A stretch of 64,000 nucleotides of DNA, taken from assembly GCF_000374165.1 (NCBI RefSeq), contig NZ_KB893713.1, positions 76,853 through 140,852 of the forward strand, read 5' to 3'. This stretch comes from Parafrankia elaeagni (lineage in GTDB: Bacteria > Actinomycetota > Actinomycetes > Frankiales > Frankiaceae). The notes under the pieces were generated by a model. That model was given only the letters and a program-made list of their open reading frames with translations. It searched no databases and was not told the origin of the DNA. Position 1 is the stretch's first letter. Each line of letters starts with the position of its first letter. Made by a program: the position numbers and the translations under genes. This document shows, in pieces, positions 34,614 to 44,888 of the stretch.

Positions 34614-37600
34614 GTGGTCACCGCCGAGGATGTGGTCGCGGCGGCCGGAGCGGCCTCCGCGGTTGGGGGGGTCGTCGTCTCCGCCTTCGACGGTGGCACC
34701 TGGGCCACCGCCTCCGAGGATGTCTCCCCTGCTCCCTTCGTCAGTGGCGCCGGCGCCACGATGCCCGGGGACGTCTCCTCGACGTCCTCCGTGTCCTCCG
34801 TGTCCCCCGTGTCCGCCGCGTCCCCCGCGTCCGCCGCCGGAGACGCCTCCGCCACCGGAGACGCCTCCGCCACGCCCGTCGCCGGCGGTGCCGCGTCCAC
34901 CGAGGAGTCGTGCACGGAGCCCAGGTAGGCGTCGGCGACCGCGCGGTCGGCACGGATCGCCGCCGGGTCGCCCTCGGCGATGACTTTGCCGAAGTCGAGG
35001 ACGTAGATGTAGTCGCAGACCGACAGCACGAGGGAGACGTCGTGGTCGACGAGAACGATCCCCACTCCCGTGCGACTGATCGAGCGGATGCGCTCGCCGA
35101 GCCACACTGTCTCGGTGGTGTCGAGCCCGGCGGCCGGTTCGTCGAGGAGCAGGGCCCGGGGCTTGGTCGCGCAGGCCCGGGCGATGGAGACCAGCTGGCG
35201 TTCGCCCTGGCTCAGTTCGTCGGCGTGCCGGTCGGCCCGGTCGGCAAGGCCGACGAGGTCGAGTGCGGCGGCCAGGGCGCGGTGGCGTTCGTCGGCGCTC
35301 GCGCCGAACAGCGCCGCGCGGACGTTCTCCTCGACGGTGAGGTCGTCGTAGAGCTCCAGGGACTGGAACGTGCGGGCAAGGCCGCGCCGTACCCGGGTGT
35401 GCGTCGGGAGCCCCTCGACGTTGTCGCCGCCGAGCCTGATGGTGCCTGAGGCCCGGGTGAACCCGGTCGTCGCGTCGATCACGCTGGTCTTGCCGGCGCC
35501 GTTCGGTCCGATCAGACCGACGATCTGACCGGCGGCGACCCGCAGCGAGACCTCGGAGACAGCCGTCACGCCGCCGTAACGAACCGTGAGCCCGGTGACG
35601 TCGAGCACCGTGGCCGCCGGTTGCGCGGGTACCGCGGCCGGCTTCTCTGCCTGGTCGGTGGCCGCATCGGTGGGCGCATCGGTGGGCGCATCGGTGGGCG
35701 CAGAGGTGGCGATGGCTGCCGCGGTCGGAGTTGCGGACTCGGGCATGATCGCCTTGGCCCCATCCGCCGGGCTCGGAGCCGGCCGGCGGCGATGGCGTAG
35801 TCGGTCGATGCGGTCGGCGAGCTCGTGGCCGCCGCTGGCGAGGCCCTCCGGGTGGCCGATGAGGGCGACGAGGAGGGCGACACCGGTGATGACCGGGAAC
35901 CAGTCACCGAGATGGACCCAGCGGTCCATCGCGATGAAGGTGATGCCGGAGGACGCCATCACCCCGGCGAGGATGCCGCCGTAGACAGAGGTGACGCCGG
36001 CGAGATAGGCGGTTGACAGCAGGGCGAGCCCGCCGAGCGCCGTGAACGAGTCGAAGGTGACGACATCGCGCCGGTAGGCCAGCAGGCTGCCACCCAGGCC
36101 AGCGATGAAGGACGCGATGGCGAAACTGGCGACCTTGACCGCGACGACGTTGATGCCGATGCCGGCGGCGGACTGCTCGTTCGCGCGGACAGCGAGCATG
36201 GCCGAGCCCAGCGAGCTGGTGCGCAGCCGGGCGACGCCCCAGGCCACGGCCACCAGGACCGCCAGGCAGAGCAGACCGAAGGGAATCCGTGGGAAGGCAT
36301 GGCCGGTACCGATACTGAGATCAAGACCGAAGATCTCCGGCTGGGTGACCCGGGCCCCCTGGCTGTCGACGATCTGCGTGTTGCGGAACCACACGGCTTC
36401 GATCGTGTAGGCCAGCGCGAGGGTGACGATGCCGAGAGTCAGACCTTTCAGTCGCAGCGCGGGTAGCCCGATCACCACGCCCAGCACCGTCGCCACGAGC
36501 GCGGCCAGCAGTGGTGCGAACGGGAACGGGATGTGCCAGCTCTGGGTGAGGCCACTGAGTGTGAAGGCGGCGCTGCCGGCCAGCGCGAGCTGGGCCAGTG
36601 ACACCTGCCCGGCGTAGCCGGTCACGACGACGAGAGACAGACCGATGATCGCGGCGATGAACGTTCCGATGACCGCGCTGCGCCAGGTCCCGCTGGTGAC
36701 CAGCAGGCCGAGCACACCCACGCCGGTGCCGAGAATCGTGGGCATCAGCAGGGACCGCGGCCGGGGGGCCCGGCCCAGCGGCTGTCGGACCAGTCCGCCC
36801 CGGACCGCCAGGCCCCGTCCGGTGACGAGCAGGGCCAGCAGGATCACCACCAGCGGAACGAGTTCCTGCGAGCCGCTCCTCGGCAGCCAGGACGCGCCGT
36901 CGGCGGCCAGCGCGGCAGCCTCCGACTGGACCATGCCGATCGCGATGCCGGCGACCACCGTCGGCACCAGGCTCTTGAAACCGCCGACCACCGCGGCGGC
37001 GAGCGCCGGCACCACGAACAGCGTGTAGGTGGTCGGGGACAGCGGGCTCAGCGGTGCGATCAGGATGCCGGCCGCACCAGCCGTCACACCACTGATCATC
37101 CAGTTGAACAGGGCAATCCGGTCCGGGGACACACCGCTGACATAGGCGCCGGTCTGGGACTCCGCCACCGCCCTCGTCAGCAGCCCGAACCGGGTGAAGC
37201 GGTAGACGGCGGCCAGCACCAGCGTCAGGGCCACCACGGCGACGACCAGATAGAACCGGTCGGACAGCACCCTGGCGCCGCCGAAGTCCCACCGTTCCGC
37301 CGGGAAGATCGCCTCGACGCTGACCGGTGAGGTGCCGAGCCGGATCGCCATGACCGACTGGATGACCACCAGAACACCAAGCGACGCCACCGCCCGGGCC
37401 AGCTGGGGAGCCTCACGCAGCGGTCGGAACACCGCCACGTACAGCAATGCGCCCAGGAGTGCCCCGAACAGCAGTGACAGCGCGGCCGCCGGCGCCAGCG
37501 GCCAGGGCCCGCCGATCTCAACCGACGCGGGCAGGCCGGGTATCAGGACGAGTAGTTCGCCATCACGTAAGAACGCGTAGGAATAGGCGACGTAGAGCGC

Positions 37601-37726
37601 GACCGCCCCGGTCGCGAAGTTGATTACTCCCGAGCTCCGATAGGTCAGTACGAGGGCGAGACCCAGCGCCGCGAATACCCCGCCGTTCCCGAGACCGAGA
37701 AGCAGCGAACCTACATGTTCCATCAC
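34610..37726 (-). CDS. Fused LivH-LivM-LivG ABC importer protein
   Basis: 1038 residues holding three subunits that are normally separate. LivH permease covers about 1-300 (GLALVLTYRSSGVINFATGA), LivM permease about 320-640 (SLVVVTGYAGQVSLAQLAL), and LivG ATPase about 690-920. Walker A GPNGAGKTS lies near 737, signature LSQGERQL near 837, and Walker B ALLLDEPAAGLD near 856. Linkers and tail are low-complexity (APTD and EASP repeats). The gene starts at GTG 37,726 or ATG 37,723, and lies 135 bases after the binding-protein gene. The frame is unbroken throughout, so the fusion looks functional. Confidence 0.9.
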   Translation of the reverse strand: MMEHVGSLLLGLGNGGVFAALGLALVLTYRSSGVINFATGAVALYVAYSYAFLRDGELLVLIPGLPASVEIGGPWPLAPAAALSLLFGALLGALLYVAVFRPLREAPQLARAVASLGVLVVIQSVMAIRLGTSPVSVEAIFPAERWDFGGARVLSDRFYLVVAVVALTLVLAAVYRFTRFGLLTRAVAESQTGAYVSGVSPDRIALFNWMISGVTAGAAGILIAPLSPLSPTTYTLFVVPALAAAVVGGFKSLVPTVVAGIAIGMVQSEAAALAADGASWLPRSGSQELVPLVVILLALLVTGRGLAVRGGLVRQPLGRAPRPRSLLMPTILGTGVGVLGLLVTSGTWRSAVIGTFIAAIIGLSLVVVTGYAGQVSLAQLALAGSAAFTLSGLTQSWHIPFPFAPLLAALVATVLGVVIGLPALRLKGLTLGIVTLALAYTIEAVWFRNTQIVDSQGARVTQPEIFGLDLSIGTGHAFPRIPFGLLCLAVLVAVAWGVARLRTSSLGSAMLAVRANEQSAAGIGINVVAVKVASFAIASFIAGLGGSLLAYRRDVVTFDSFTALGGLALLSTAYLAGVTSVYGGILAGVMASSGITFIAMDRWVHLGDWFPVITGVALLVALIGHPEGLASGGHELADRIDRLRHRRRPAPSPADGAKAIMPESATPTAAAIATSAPTDAPTDAPTDAATDQAEKPAAVPAQPAATVLDVTGLTVRYGGVTAVSEVSLRVAAGQIVGLIGPNGAGKTSVIDATTGFTRASGTIRLGGDNVEGLPTHTRVRRGLARTFQSLELYDDLTVEENVRAALFGASADERHRALAAALDLVGLADRADRHADELSQGERQLVSIARACATKPRALLLDEPAAGLDTTETVWLGERIRSISRTGVGIVLVDHDVSLVLSVCDYIYVLDFGKVIAEGDPAAIRADRAVADAYLGSVHDSSVDAAPPATGVAEASPVAEASPAADAGDAADTGDTEDTEDVEETSPGIVAPAPLTKGAGETSSEAVAQVPPSKAETTTPPTAEAAPAAATTSSAVTT
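35664..35699. repeat. Three 12-bp repeats in the LivM-LivG linker
   Basis: GCATCGGTGGGC is repeated three times, with a decayed fourth copy, encoding the APTD linker repeat on the minus strand. Confidence 0.9.
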
Positions 37727-37861
37727 GATCTCCCGGCATCTTCCGGATCATTCCTGCGAGCCATGGGGCTGGTTCGACACTTCCGGCGGGAGGGACGCCG
37801 AGCGGAGGTGCCGAACCCGCCGCCGAGGAGATTCCCCGGCGGCCGGTTCAGTTCTCGATCA

Positions 37862-39145
37862 TCAATCCGGGATCGAAGAGTTCCCGAGCACCTTGAATTC
37901 GCTGGGCTGACCGTCGCCGTCGAGAGTCGTCGTCAACCCACCCCGCACGCAGGAGGCCGGGGATTCCGGGTAGGCCTTGCCGTTGCACCGGAACTTCAGG
38001 CCGGCGGCACCGGGCAGTTCTTTCTCCGGCATCGCCTTGATGGCGGCGGTGACGGTGGCCGGGGTGATCTCACCCGAAATGTCCTCGAGTGACGCCGCGA
38101 GGCCGGCGAACGTGACGAACATGCCCCGGCCCGCGGAGGAACCGGTGTCGATGTCACTTCCATAGGTCTCGATCACCGCGTTGTAGAGGAGACTGGACGG
38201 ATCGTCCCCGCCGACGGGGACGGAGGCGCCGATGACCATGCCCTCCAGCACGTTTCCGGGCACCGCCTTGCGGGTGGCGTCCGTGATGCACTGCGAGATG
38301 GCACTGACCTTGCCGTCGTACCCGACCGCCTGCAGGCCGTTGATCGCGCTGATGCAGAACGAGTCGTTGCCGATGATGAACACGACACCGGGATCGACAC
38401 CCTGCAGCTGCGGCGTCATGTCGGCCGTGCCCGGGGCGATCCGGATGAGCTCGTACTCGAGGCCCGCCTCCTCCATCAGGCCGGGGGCGACCTCCTCCGC
38501 GCTGTGCAGCGCGGCCGGCACGTCGATGACGATCGACGTCACCTTGTCGAGGCCCTCGTCCTTCGCCAGGTTGATGGGAAGCTGCAGCGTCGCGAAGTTC
38601 GGGTCCCCCACGGTGAAGCTCGTCGGGTCCGAAAGAATCGCCGGGCTGCCGGCACCGAAGAACATCGTCGGTATGTCCGCGTCAGCCAACGGCTGCCAGA
38701 CACCCTCGGCAACCGCGGACTCGCCGACCGCGACCGCGACGACGTCTCTCTCAACCATCTGGTTCCCGCAGTCGGCACCCCTGGCCGGGTCCGCCTGCGT
38801 CTCGCACTCGACGATCTCGACGGGCCGGCCGCCGATACCGCCGCGGTGCTCGTTCAGGTACTTGACCGTGGCGTCCGCGACGGCGAACTGCACGGAGTTG
38901 TCGATGGCGGCGGACTTCCCGTCCGAGATGATCCCGATCAGGACGGGCTCGCCGGTGGCGTTGTCGACCGGGCCAAGCGCGTCGGCGGCCGCAGTCGGGT
39001 CCACCGTGGTGGGCGTATCCCCGTCGTCCGAACTACACGCAGCAGCGAACATGAGCAGGGCTAACGGGCATGCTAAGAGCGCCCTAGCCGACCGCCGCCG
39101 CGACCGCGTCGACCGGTCACGTGGGAGGACAACCCTGGACCGCAT
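37862..39145 (-). CDS. Periplasmic binding lipoprotein of the Liv-type importer
   Basis: 427 residues from ATG 39145. A basic N-terminus and hydrophobic core (ALLACPLALLMFAAAC) end in a lipobox, then an Asp/Thr-rich linker. The type-1 binding fold shows PVLIGIISDGKSAAID, GGRPVEIVECETQADP, VAVAVGESAVAEG and paired Cys. It delivers the ligand to the fused permease encoded downstream on the same strand. The operon order is binding protein, LivHMG, LivF. Confidence 0.9.
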   Translation of the reverse strand: MRSRVVLPRDRSTRSRRRSARALLACPLALLMFAAACSSDDGDTPTTVDPTAAADALGPVDNATGEPVLIGIISDGKSAAIDNSVQFAVADATVKYLNEHRGGIGGRPVEIVECETQADPARGADCGNQMVERDVVAVAVGESAVAEGVWQPLADADIPTMFFGAGSPAILSDPTSFTVGDPNFATLQLPINLAKDEGLDKVTSIVIDVPAALHSAEEVAPGLMEEAGLEYELIRIAPGTADMTPQLQGVDPGVVFIIGNDSFCISAINGLQAVGYDGKVSAISQCITDATRKAVPGNVLEGMVIGASVPVGGDDPSSLLYNAVIETYGSDIDTGSSAGRGMFVTFAGLAASLEDISGEITPATVTAAIKAMPEKELPGAAGLKFRCNGKAYPESPASCVRGGLTTTLDGDGQPSEFKVLGNSSIPD

Positions 39146-39763
39146 ATACCTTCACCTCAAAGTTGTCGGAATCATCTGGGCCGTGGCGCTATCAGCCACG
39201 CGAAGACATCCTCGCCGGGGCAGGTTGCTTCCGCGAGGCCGCCCTGGATTTGCCAGGCCCACCCTCGCCTACGAGTGTGCGCATACTCTCAACCTTCGAC
39301 GTCGACGTCAACATATTCCGACAAGATCATCAATTGCCGCGGGTCAGCCGCCCGCATCACCCGACCATCGGACCGTCGACCGTGTCCGCATCACCCCAAA
39401 CGGCATGCGAGATCCCCCTCTGGCCGCCGAGCCCAGGATGCCGCCGAGGACCGCCACGAACCCCGAAAGGGGCCTGTGTACTGCACCGCCAGCGCCCGCA
39501 CCGGCCGAGGGCAACCCTTCCTGCCCACCTTGGGCGCTTCAGGATAGTGATCCCGGGAAGGAAAACAAGTACCCAGATCCGGCCACCACACATCGAGGAG
39601 TTCCGCCGACAATAGAAGATCTTGCCCGGCCGATCTGGCGCCATGCATGTGGTTGCTACCTACACACATTTAACGGAAGATCAAATTCCCGGGCGGGATG
39701 ACGCCACCCGCGACACTGCGGGAGCCAGCCTGGGCTCCGCTGCCGCCCGCGGTCCTCGAGGGG
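39146..39763. other. Gene-free regulatory interval upstream of the Liv operon
   Basis: No convincing gene is seen in these 618 bases, which are visibly less GC-rich than their surroundings. On the minus strand TTGACG (39,311-39,306) and GAGTAT (39,288-39,283), 17 bp apart, form a plausible promoter about 140 bases before the binding-protein start. Confidence 0.35.
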
Positions 39764-40969
39764 TTACGGAGTGATCGCCGGCCAGTCACCGCCTGGCAGC
39801 GGGTGCCGGAACAGTCTGGCGGCATTGCCACCGGCGATCATCACGGCCTCGTGCCGGGGGATGTCCGCGAAGCGCTTGCGCAGCAGGTCTTGGGAGCCCG
39901 GCCAGGTCGAGTCGGCATGCGGGAAGTCCGTCTCGAACAGGATGTGGTCGATACCGATCAGGTGACGCTGGTCGAGCGTGCCGGGGTCGTCGAGCATGCA
40001 GAAGTAGAAGTTGCGCCGCAGCGCCTCACTCGGTGTGACGTCGTACGCCCACGGGGTGCCGCCGCCACCGGAGTGTTCGAGGACGTAGTCGAGACGGTTG
40101 ATCGCCATCGGCACCCAGCCGATGCCGCCCTCGCTCAGGGCGATCCTGAGATTCGGGTAAAGGGCCGGAATACCCGCCCACACCCAGTCGACGGCGGCAC
40201 AGAACGCCCCGGCGGGGAACAGCGACGTCTGGACGTTGAGGCCGCCGCCGGGTGAGCCCTGGAGGACGAAACCGCTTGCGCCGCAGTGCAGCGAGATCAC
40301 GGTGTCGGTTTCCTCGCATGCCCTGAAGAACGGCTCCCAGTGCTTCCGGTCGGTGATCGGCGGAAGCTTCAGCAGGTGCGGCGACTCGAGGAACGACACC
40401 GACGTGAAGCCGAGCTCGGCGTTGCGGCGGATCTCCCTCGCGGCGATCTTCGGGTCCCTGAACCAGGGCAGCTGCATCGGGATGAAGCGCTCCGGGTAGG
40501 CGCCGTGCCACTCCTCCAGCATCCAGCTGTTCCATGCCCGGACCGCGGCGAGGCCGACCTCCTCGTCCCGGTTCATCGACAGCACCCGACCGGTGAAGCC
40601 CCACGCCCCGGACGGGAAGCACAGCGACGCCCAGACCCCGTCGAGATCCATGTCCCGCACGCGGGCGTGGACGTCCCAGGCGGACCGGCGCATCTCGTCG
40701 AAGTTCAGCGGGTCGAGGTTCCACTCGGACTTCGGGCGCCCGGCGACGACGCTCATCCCGTTGTCGCGGTAGAGCCGGTCGCGGTAGAGCCAGGCCTCCG
40801 ACCCGTCCGGCGTCGTGATCACCTGAGGGGCCTGGTCGCGAAGCCTCGCCGGGAACCGTGCGGCGAAGACGTCGGGGGGCTCGGTGAGGTGATCATCCAC
40901 CGAGACGATCGAGAAGCTGCGCTCCTGCGGCTCCGGGTCCGCGAGCAGCTGCCTGGTCGGTCTCGGCAT
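39764..40969 (-). CDS. Amidohydrolase family 2 (metal-dependent hydrolase/decarboxylase)
   Basis: 401 residues from ATG 40969, after AGGAG. The TIM-barrel metal motifs are SVDDHLTEP near residue 25 (the first metal His), ISLHCGASG in the middle, and FETDFPHADSTWP near the C-terminus, with the final metal Asp. This subfamily includes decarboxylases of aromatic acids and hydrolases in hydrophobic-compound breakdown, and is abundant in Frankia and mycobacteria. The gene is single, with a 400-base gap upstream. Precise reaction unknown. Confidence 0.88.
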   Translation of the reverse strand: MPRPTRQLLADPEPQERSFSIVSVDDHLTEPPDVFAARFPARLRDQAPQVITTPDGSEAWLYRDRLYRDNGMSVVAGRPKSEWNLDPLNFDEMRRSAWDVHARVRDMDLDGVWASLCFPSGAWGFTGRVLSMNRDEEVGLAAVRAWNSWMLEEWHGAYPERFIPMQLPWFRDPKIAAREIRRNAELGFTSVSFLESPHLLKLPPITDRKHWEPFFRACEETDTVISLHCGASGFVLQGSPGGGLNVQTSLFPAGAFCAAVDWVWAGIPALYPNLRIALSEGGIGWVPMAINRLDYVLEHSGGGGTPWAYDVTPSEALRRNFYFCMLDDPGTLDQRHLIGIDHILFETDFPHADSTWPGSQDLLRKRFADIPRHEAVMIAGGNAARLFRHPLPGGDWPAITP

Positions 40970-41374
40970 CGTGCGCTCCTGGTGGTCGAAGGACGCCAGC
41001 GTTGGTTCGCGAACGCTTACTCTCTTCGATCCTAGCCTCAATCCCGGCTCGGGGCTCCCACCCCGCCGAGTCCCGGCCAATCCGCGGGCACGCGAAGAAC
41101 TCCACCCGGGACGCCCGTCACGCAGAGCGGACCCCTGTCAGGGGATATGGCGACCTGCCCACTGTGACCACACCGAAACCGCCGGGCAGGGGCGGCAGGG
41201 TGGCGTGTTCCTCCTGGCGTTCTGCCTGGCGGTGGCGGTGTTGTTGGTGTGGACAACCCGGCGTTACCCGCGGCGCGGGCCGCGCCCCCGAGCCGCGCGC
41301 CCGAGCCGCGCGCCGGCCAGCGCAGGGCCCAGACCTCGAGTGAGGAGCCGTTGGCCGGGGTACACGTCTGAGCA
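40970..41374. other. Divergent intergenic region, no gene seen
   Basis: This 405-base gap lies between the amidohydrolase and RecQ genes and must hold both promoters. I see no clear -10/-35 pair and no hairpin. Frames crossing it on either strand are low-complexity and lack ribosome-binding sites. Confidence 0.4.
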
Positions 41375-43255
41375 ATGCGGACTTTTCTGACACATCCCTG
41401 GGAGGCCTTCGGCCGCCTCCTCGATCGTCGGCCCGGTGGTCGGCCCGGCAGTCGGGTGCTTCCACGGCAGCCGTCGGCGGCGCCAGGCAGCCGGCCGGCG
41501 CCGCCGACGGCTGCCGGAACCGATGAAACTGACGATCTGCTCGACGCGGTGGCCTCCGCGGCGTTCGGTTTCGACGCTCTGCGGCCCGGGCAGCGCGCGG
41601 CGATGCGGGCGATCCTCGATCGTCGCGACACGCTGTGCGTGCTGCCGACCGGGGCGGGCAAGTCGGCCGTCTACCAGATTCCCGCCCTGCTGCTGGAGGG
41701 GCCGACCGTCGTCGTCTCACCGCTGATCGCGCTGCAGCGGGACCAGGTGCGCGGGCTGACCGCGCGGCTCGACAGGGCCCGTGCACACGACGGACCGTCG
41801 TCGGCGGGCGTGCCTACCTCCGACAGCACGGCAGTGATGGCGAACTCGCAGGTCAGCGCCAAGGCCGTCGCCGAGGCGTTCGACGCGATCCGTTGTGGCA
41901 ACAGCGAGTTCCTGTTCCTGGCACCCGAACAGCTCGCCAAGCCGCGCGTCCGGAAGCTGTTACGGGAGGCCGCGCCGTCACTCATCGTCGTTGACGAAGC
42001 ACACTGCATCTCGGCCTGGGGCCATGACTTCCGGCCCGACTACCTGCGGCTGGGTGAGGTCGTCGAGGATCTCGGCCACCCGACGGTGGTCGCGCTCACG
42101 GCGACGGCCGCACCGCCGGTGCGCCGCGAGATCGCCGAACGGCTGCGGATGCGGGAGCCGGCCGAGATCGTGCAGGGGTTCGACCGGCCCAACATCCACC
42201 TGGCTGTTCGTACCTTCGTCGAGGACGGCGACAAGCGCGCGGCCCTCGTCGAGTACGCGGCGGCACAGGCCAAACCCGGCATCGTCTACGCGGCGACCCG
42301 GCGCGCCACCGAGGAGATCGCCACAGAGCTCGCCGACCTCGGCCTGCACGCCCGGCCCTACCACGCCGGGCTCGCCGCCGGTGTGCGCCGGGAGGCGGAG
42401 GAGGACTTCCACTCCGGCCGCTGCGACGTCATCGTCGCCACCACCGCGTTCGGGATGGGCATCGACAAGCCGGACGTCCGCTTCGTCGCGCACGCCGACG
42501 TCCCCGACTCCGTCGACTCCTACATGCAGGAGATCGGCCGGGCCGGCCGCGACGGAAAGCCTGCGCTGGCCTGCCTGTTCTTCCGGCCCCAGGACCTGGG
42601 CCTGCGACGCTTCCTCGTCGCCGGGCCACCCGATCCGGCGGACCTGCGCCGGATCGCCGTCCTGATCGCGCACGCCGAGGAAGCAGTCACGATGCCACGC
42701 CTGGCCAAGGAGGCCGGGCTGCGTGACTCGGCGCTGCTCCGTCTGGTCGACCCGCTCGCGGAGGCCGGCGCCCTGACGGTGCGCGGCGACGGCACGGTGG
42801 CGGCCCCTCCGGACGCACCCGAACCCGAGGTCGCCGTGGCGAGGGCGATGGAACGGGCCGAGGTGCGGCGGACGTTCGACCGCTCCCGGGTCGACATGAT
42901 CCGGGGGTACGCCGAAACCCGCGGCTGCCGCCGGCGCTTCCTGCTGTCCTACTTCGGGGAGTCGGTCGATCGCTTCGAGCCGGCCGGCTGCGGCGCCTGC
43001 GACACCTGCGACGGGCGGGACGGCGACCGGGCTTCCGCCGGCGCCGGGAGCGCCGAGGGTGGGGGCGGGCAGCCCGCACCGTTCGAGGCGGGCACCCGGG
43101 TGCGGCACGAGCGCTGGGGTGCCGGTCAGGTTGTCAGCGTCGACGGTGACCGCTTCACCGTCCTGTTCGACGACGCGGGCTACCGCACCCTCGCGGTCGA
43201 GGCGGTGCTGAACCGCGGGCTCGTCGTCCCGCTGCCCGCAACCTCGCCACCCTGA
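41375..43255 (+). CDS. recQ: ATP-dependent DNA helicase RecQ
   Basis: 626 residues from ATG 41375. An N-terminal disordered stretch precedes the helicase core: [14 protein letters not shown] (motif 0), [12 protein letters not shown] (Walker A near residue 92), [17 protein letters not shown] (207 on, Walker B), and [10 protein letters not shown] (motif VI). A zinc-binding RQC module ([20 protein letters not shown]) follows. The C-terminus has a RecQ-associated [13 protein letters not shown] segment rather than an HRDC domain. RecQ unwinds 3'-tailed DNA in recombination and fork repair. The gene is single. Confidence 0.93.
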   Translation: MRTFLTHPWEAFGRLLDRRPGGRPGSRVLPRQPSAAPGSRPAPPTAAGTDETDDLLDAVASAAFGFDALRPGQRAAMRAILDRRDTLCVLPTGAGKSAVYQIPALLLEGPTVVVSPLIALQRDQVRGLTARLDRARAHDGPSSAGVPTSDSTAVMANSQVSAKAVAEAFDAIRCGNSEFLFLAPEQLAKPRVRKLLREAAPSLIVVDEAHCISAWGHDFRPDYLRLGEVVEDLGHPTVVALTATAAPPVRREIAERLRMREPAEIVQGFDRPNIHLAVRTFVEDGDKRAALVEYAAAQAKPGIVYAATRRATEEIATELADLGLHARPYHAGLAAGVRREAEEDFHSGRCDVIVATTAFGMGIDKPDVRFVAHADVPDSVDSYMQEIGRAGRDGKPALACLFFRPQDLGLRRFLVAGPPDPADLRRIAVLIAHAEEAVTMPRLAKEAGLRDSALLRLVDPLAEAGALTVRGDGTVAAPPDAPEPEVAVARAMERAEVRRTFDRSRVDMIRGYAETRGCRRRFLLSYFGESVDRFEPAGCGACDTCDGRDGDRASAGAGSAEGGGGQPAPFEAGTRVRHERWGAGQVVSVDGDRFTVLFDDAGYRTLAVEAVLNRGLVVPLPATSPP

Positions 43256-43260
43256 TCCGC

Positions 43261-43330
43261 AGCCGGCACCAGAACCAGAACCGACACCAGAACCGGAACC
43301 GGAACCGGAACCAGAACCGGAACCGGAACG
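43261..43330. repeat. GGAACC/AGAACC hexamer array
   Basis: About ten degenerate AACCGG/AACCAG hexamers fill the gap between convergent recQ and the YjbR-like gene. They have no spacers, so this is not a CRISPR array. Confidence 0.85.
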
Positions 43331-43356
43331 CGGCGAGCTGCGGCCCTGCGCGGGGT

Positions 43357-43758
43357 TCAGCCGAGGGTGATGTCGGACGAGTCGCTGGCGCCGGCCCCGT
43401 CGGGGCTGCCTACGAGCACGTCCGGCGCGCGCATCCGCCAGGCGTCGGTGACGAGCTCCGTCAGGCGGTCGACCTCCAGCTTCGCCAGGCGCACCATCAC
43501 GAGAGGCGCGCCGCCATAGCCCGGGGCGGTGAAGAACAGATCGGGCTCGCCGCGCAGGAGCGCCTGCTTCTCCGCCTCGTCGCCGACGAACAGCACCGCG
43601 ATGTCGGTCCGGATCACCCGCGGTTTTCCCGGCGTGCGCTCCGGATAGGACCAGACGAATCCCCTGTCCCCCACTCGGAAGTCAAAACCTTCGCTCTCGA
43701 CCTCCACGACGTTCGGCAGACCCAGCGCCAACCGACGCACGTCATCGGCGTCAGCCAC
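43357..43758 (-). CDS. MmcQ/YjbR family DNA-binding-like protein
   Basis: 133 residues from ATG 43758. The family pattern is ADDVRRLALGLPNVVEVE, WSYPERTPGKPRV, and FFTAPGYGGAPLVMVRLAKL, which builds the CyaY-like fold of YjbR proteins. They are small cytosolic proteins with a proposed DNA-binding role. The gene is convergent with recQ and downstream of a TetR gene on the same strand, 150 bases apart. Confidence 0.85.
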   Translation of the reverse strand: MADADDVRRLALGLPNVVEVESEGFDFRVGDRGFVWSYPERTPGKPRVIRTDIAVLFVGDEAEKQALLRGEPDLFFTAPGYGGAPLVMVRLAKLEVDRLTELVTDAWRMRAPDVLVGSPDGAGASDSSDITLG

Positions 43759-43907
43759 CGAGACCCCTCTCTGTCAGCGCCCTCGGGTGTCGCCTGTCTC
43801 CGAACGGCTCCGCGCCAGCCCGAAAATAGTACGCGCCCGCGACCGGCACTCGAGACCGCCGGGCCGCCGCGGGTGTACGACGGCCGTCGTCATGTTGTGG
43901 TGATGGC

Positions 43908-44510
43908 TCACTCGGCCGGACGGCGCTCCCGGCGGTCCTCCAGGCGGGCGACGAGGCGGGCCATCGCGTCGGCGGCCTGCTCGTGCGCGGTGTCGTGGCC
44001 GGCAGCCCGGTCGGCCACGACGGCGAACGCGAGTCCCTGCACCGCGGCGGCGACGAGGGCGGGCGGGAAGTCCTCCGGGTCGAGTCCGTACTCGCCGAGG
44101 ATCGAGGCCAGGGCCTCCATCTGCAGCCGCCGCAGTTCCCGGGCCACCAGGCCGACTTCTGTCCGCAGCGCCGGCCGGTGGTTCGCCGCCGCCACGAACT
44201 CCACGATCAGCCCCGTTCCGCGCGGGTCGGAGACCAGCTCCCACCAGGCACGCAGCGGCTGGGGTGAGGACAGCGCCGCCCTGGTCCGGGCGAGCATCTG
44301 CTCCGCGCGCCGCCGCAGGACCGCCACGAACAGATCGTCGATCGTCGGAAAATAGTAATGCAGGAGCGGAGCGGTGATGTCGACGCGGGCGGCCACACTG
44401 CGGGAGCTGACCGCCGCATAGCCCTCGCTCAGCATGAGCTCCTCGGTCGCGTCGAGAAGGCGGCTCACCTTCTCCACGGTCGCCGCCCGGCGTCGGCGGG
44501 GCTCGGCCAT
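43908..44510 (-). CDS. TetR family transcriptional regulator
   Basis: 200 residues from ATG 44510, after AGGAAGG. The HTH is MLSEGYAAVSSRSVAARVD, then ITAPLLHYYFPTIDDLF. The C-terminal helices (RTEVGLVARELRRLQMEAL, PPALVAAAVQGLAFAV) form the ligand domain of regulators found beside mycofactocin-type SDR genes. It diverges from such an SDR gene at 44,889, so it likely represses it and itself. The ligand is probably an alcohol, ketone or acyl-CoA. Confidence 0.9.
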   Translation of the reverse strand: MAEPRRRRAATVEKVSRLLDATEELMLSEGYAAVSSRSVAARVDITAPLLHYYFPTIDDLFVAVLRRRAEQMLARTRAALSSPQPLRAWWELVSDPRGTGLIVEFVAAANHRPALRTEVGLVARELRRLQMEALASILGEYGLDPEDFPPALVAAAVQGLAFAVVADRAAGHDTAHEQAADAMARLVARLEDRRERRPAE

Positions 44511-44705
44511 GCACCTTCCTCCGGTAGACGGCGCCGGGTCCCGAACGCCTGGGGAGGTCCCATGATGGCGGACCCCCGACTCGGAGGCAGGCTCCACGCT
44601 CGCGGCGGGACTGTGGCGCAATCCCCACGACCACTGCCACCGCACCCGATCCGCCACCCGGATCCGGCGCCAGGGCGGGTCGGTTGACACCGATCGCGGG
44701 CGAAG

Positions 44706-44731
44706 TTAGAACGACTGTTAAAAATTAGAAC
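44706..44731. promoter_or_regulatory. Repeated TTAGAAC in a divergent promoter region
   Basis: TTAGAAC occurs at 44,706 and 44,725, 19 bp apart, with ACTGTTAAAA between. This is the only AT-rich patch in the 378-base TetR/SDR gap (44,511-44,888), so it probably contains the promoters and an operator. Confidence 0.4.
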
Positions 44732-44888
44732 TGCGCCCCGGACGCATCAGCCCTCCCGCCGGGACCCGCCCACAGCCACGAGACCCCGACACCGCACCGC
44801 CCACGCCCGCACCACCATCTCCACCACCACGCCATGCGCATGCCCATGCCATGCGCCATCCGACGTCACGTCACCTCAGGGAGAACTG

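Noticed and set aside
38232..39701. 489-residue plus-strand frame over the binding-protein gene
   Set aside because: It is antisense to a clear lipoprotein with lipobox and binding fold, and its own sequence has no domain pattern.
43261..43330. Regular short repeats that could suggest a CRISPR array
   Set aside because: Units are six bases, directly adjacent and without unique spacers; no cas genes occur in the window.
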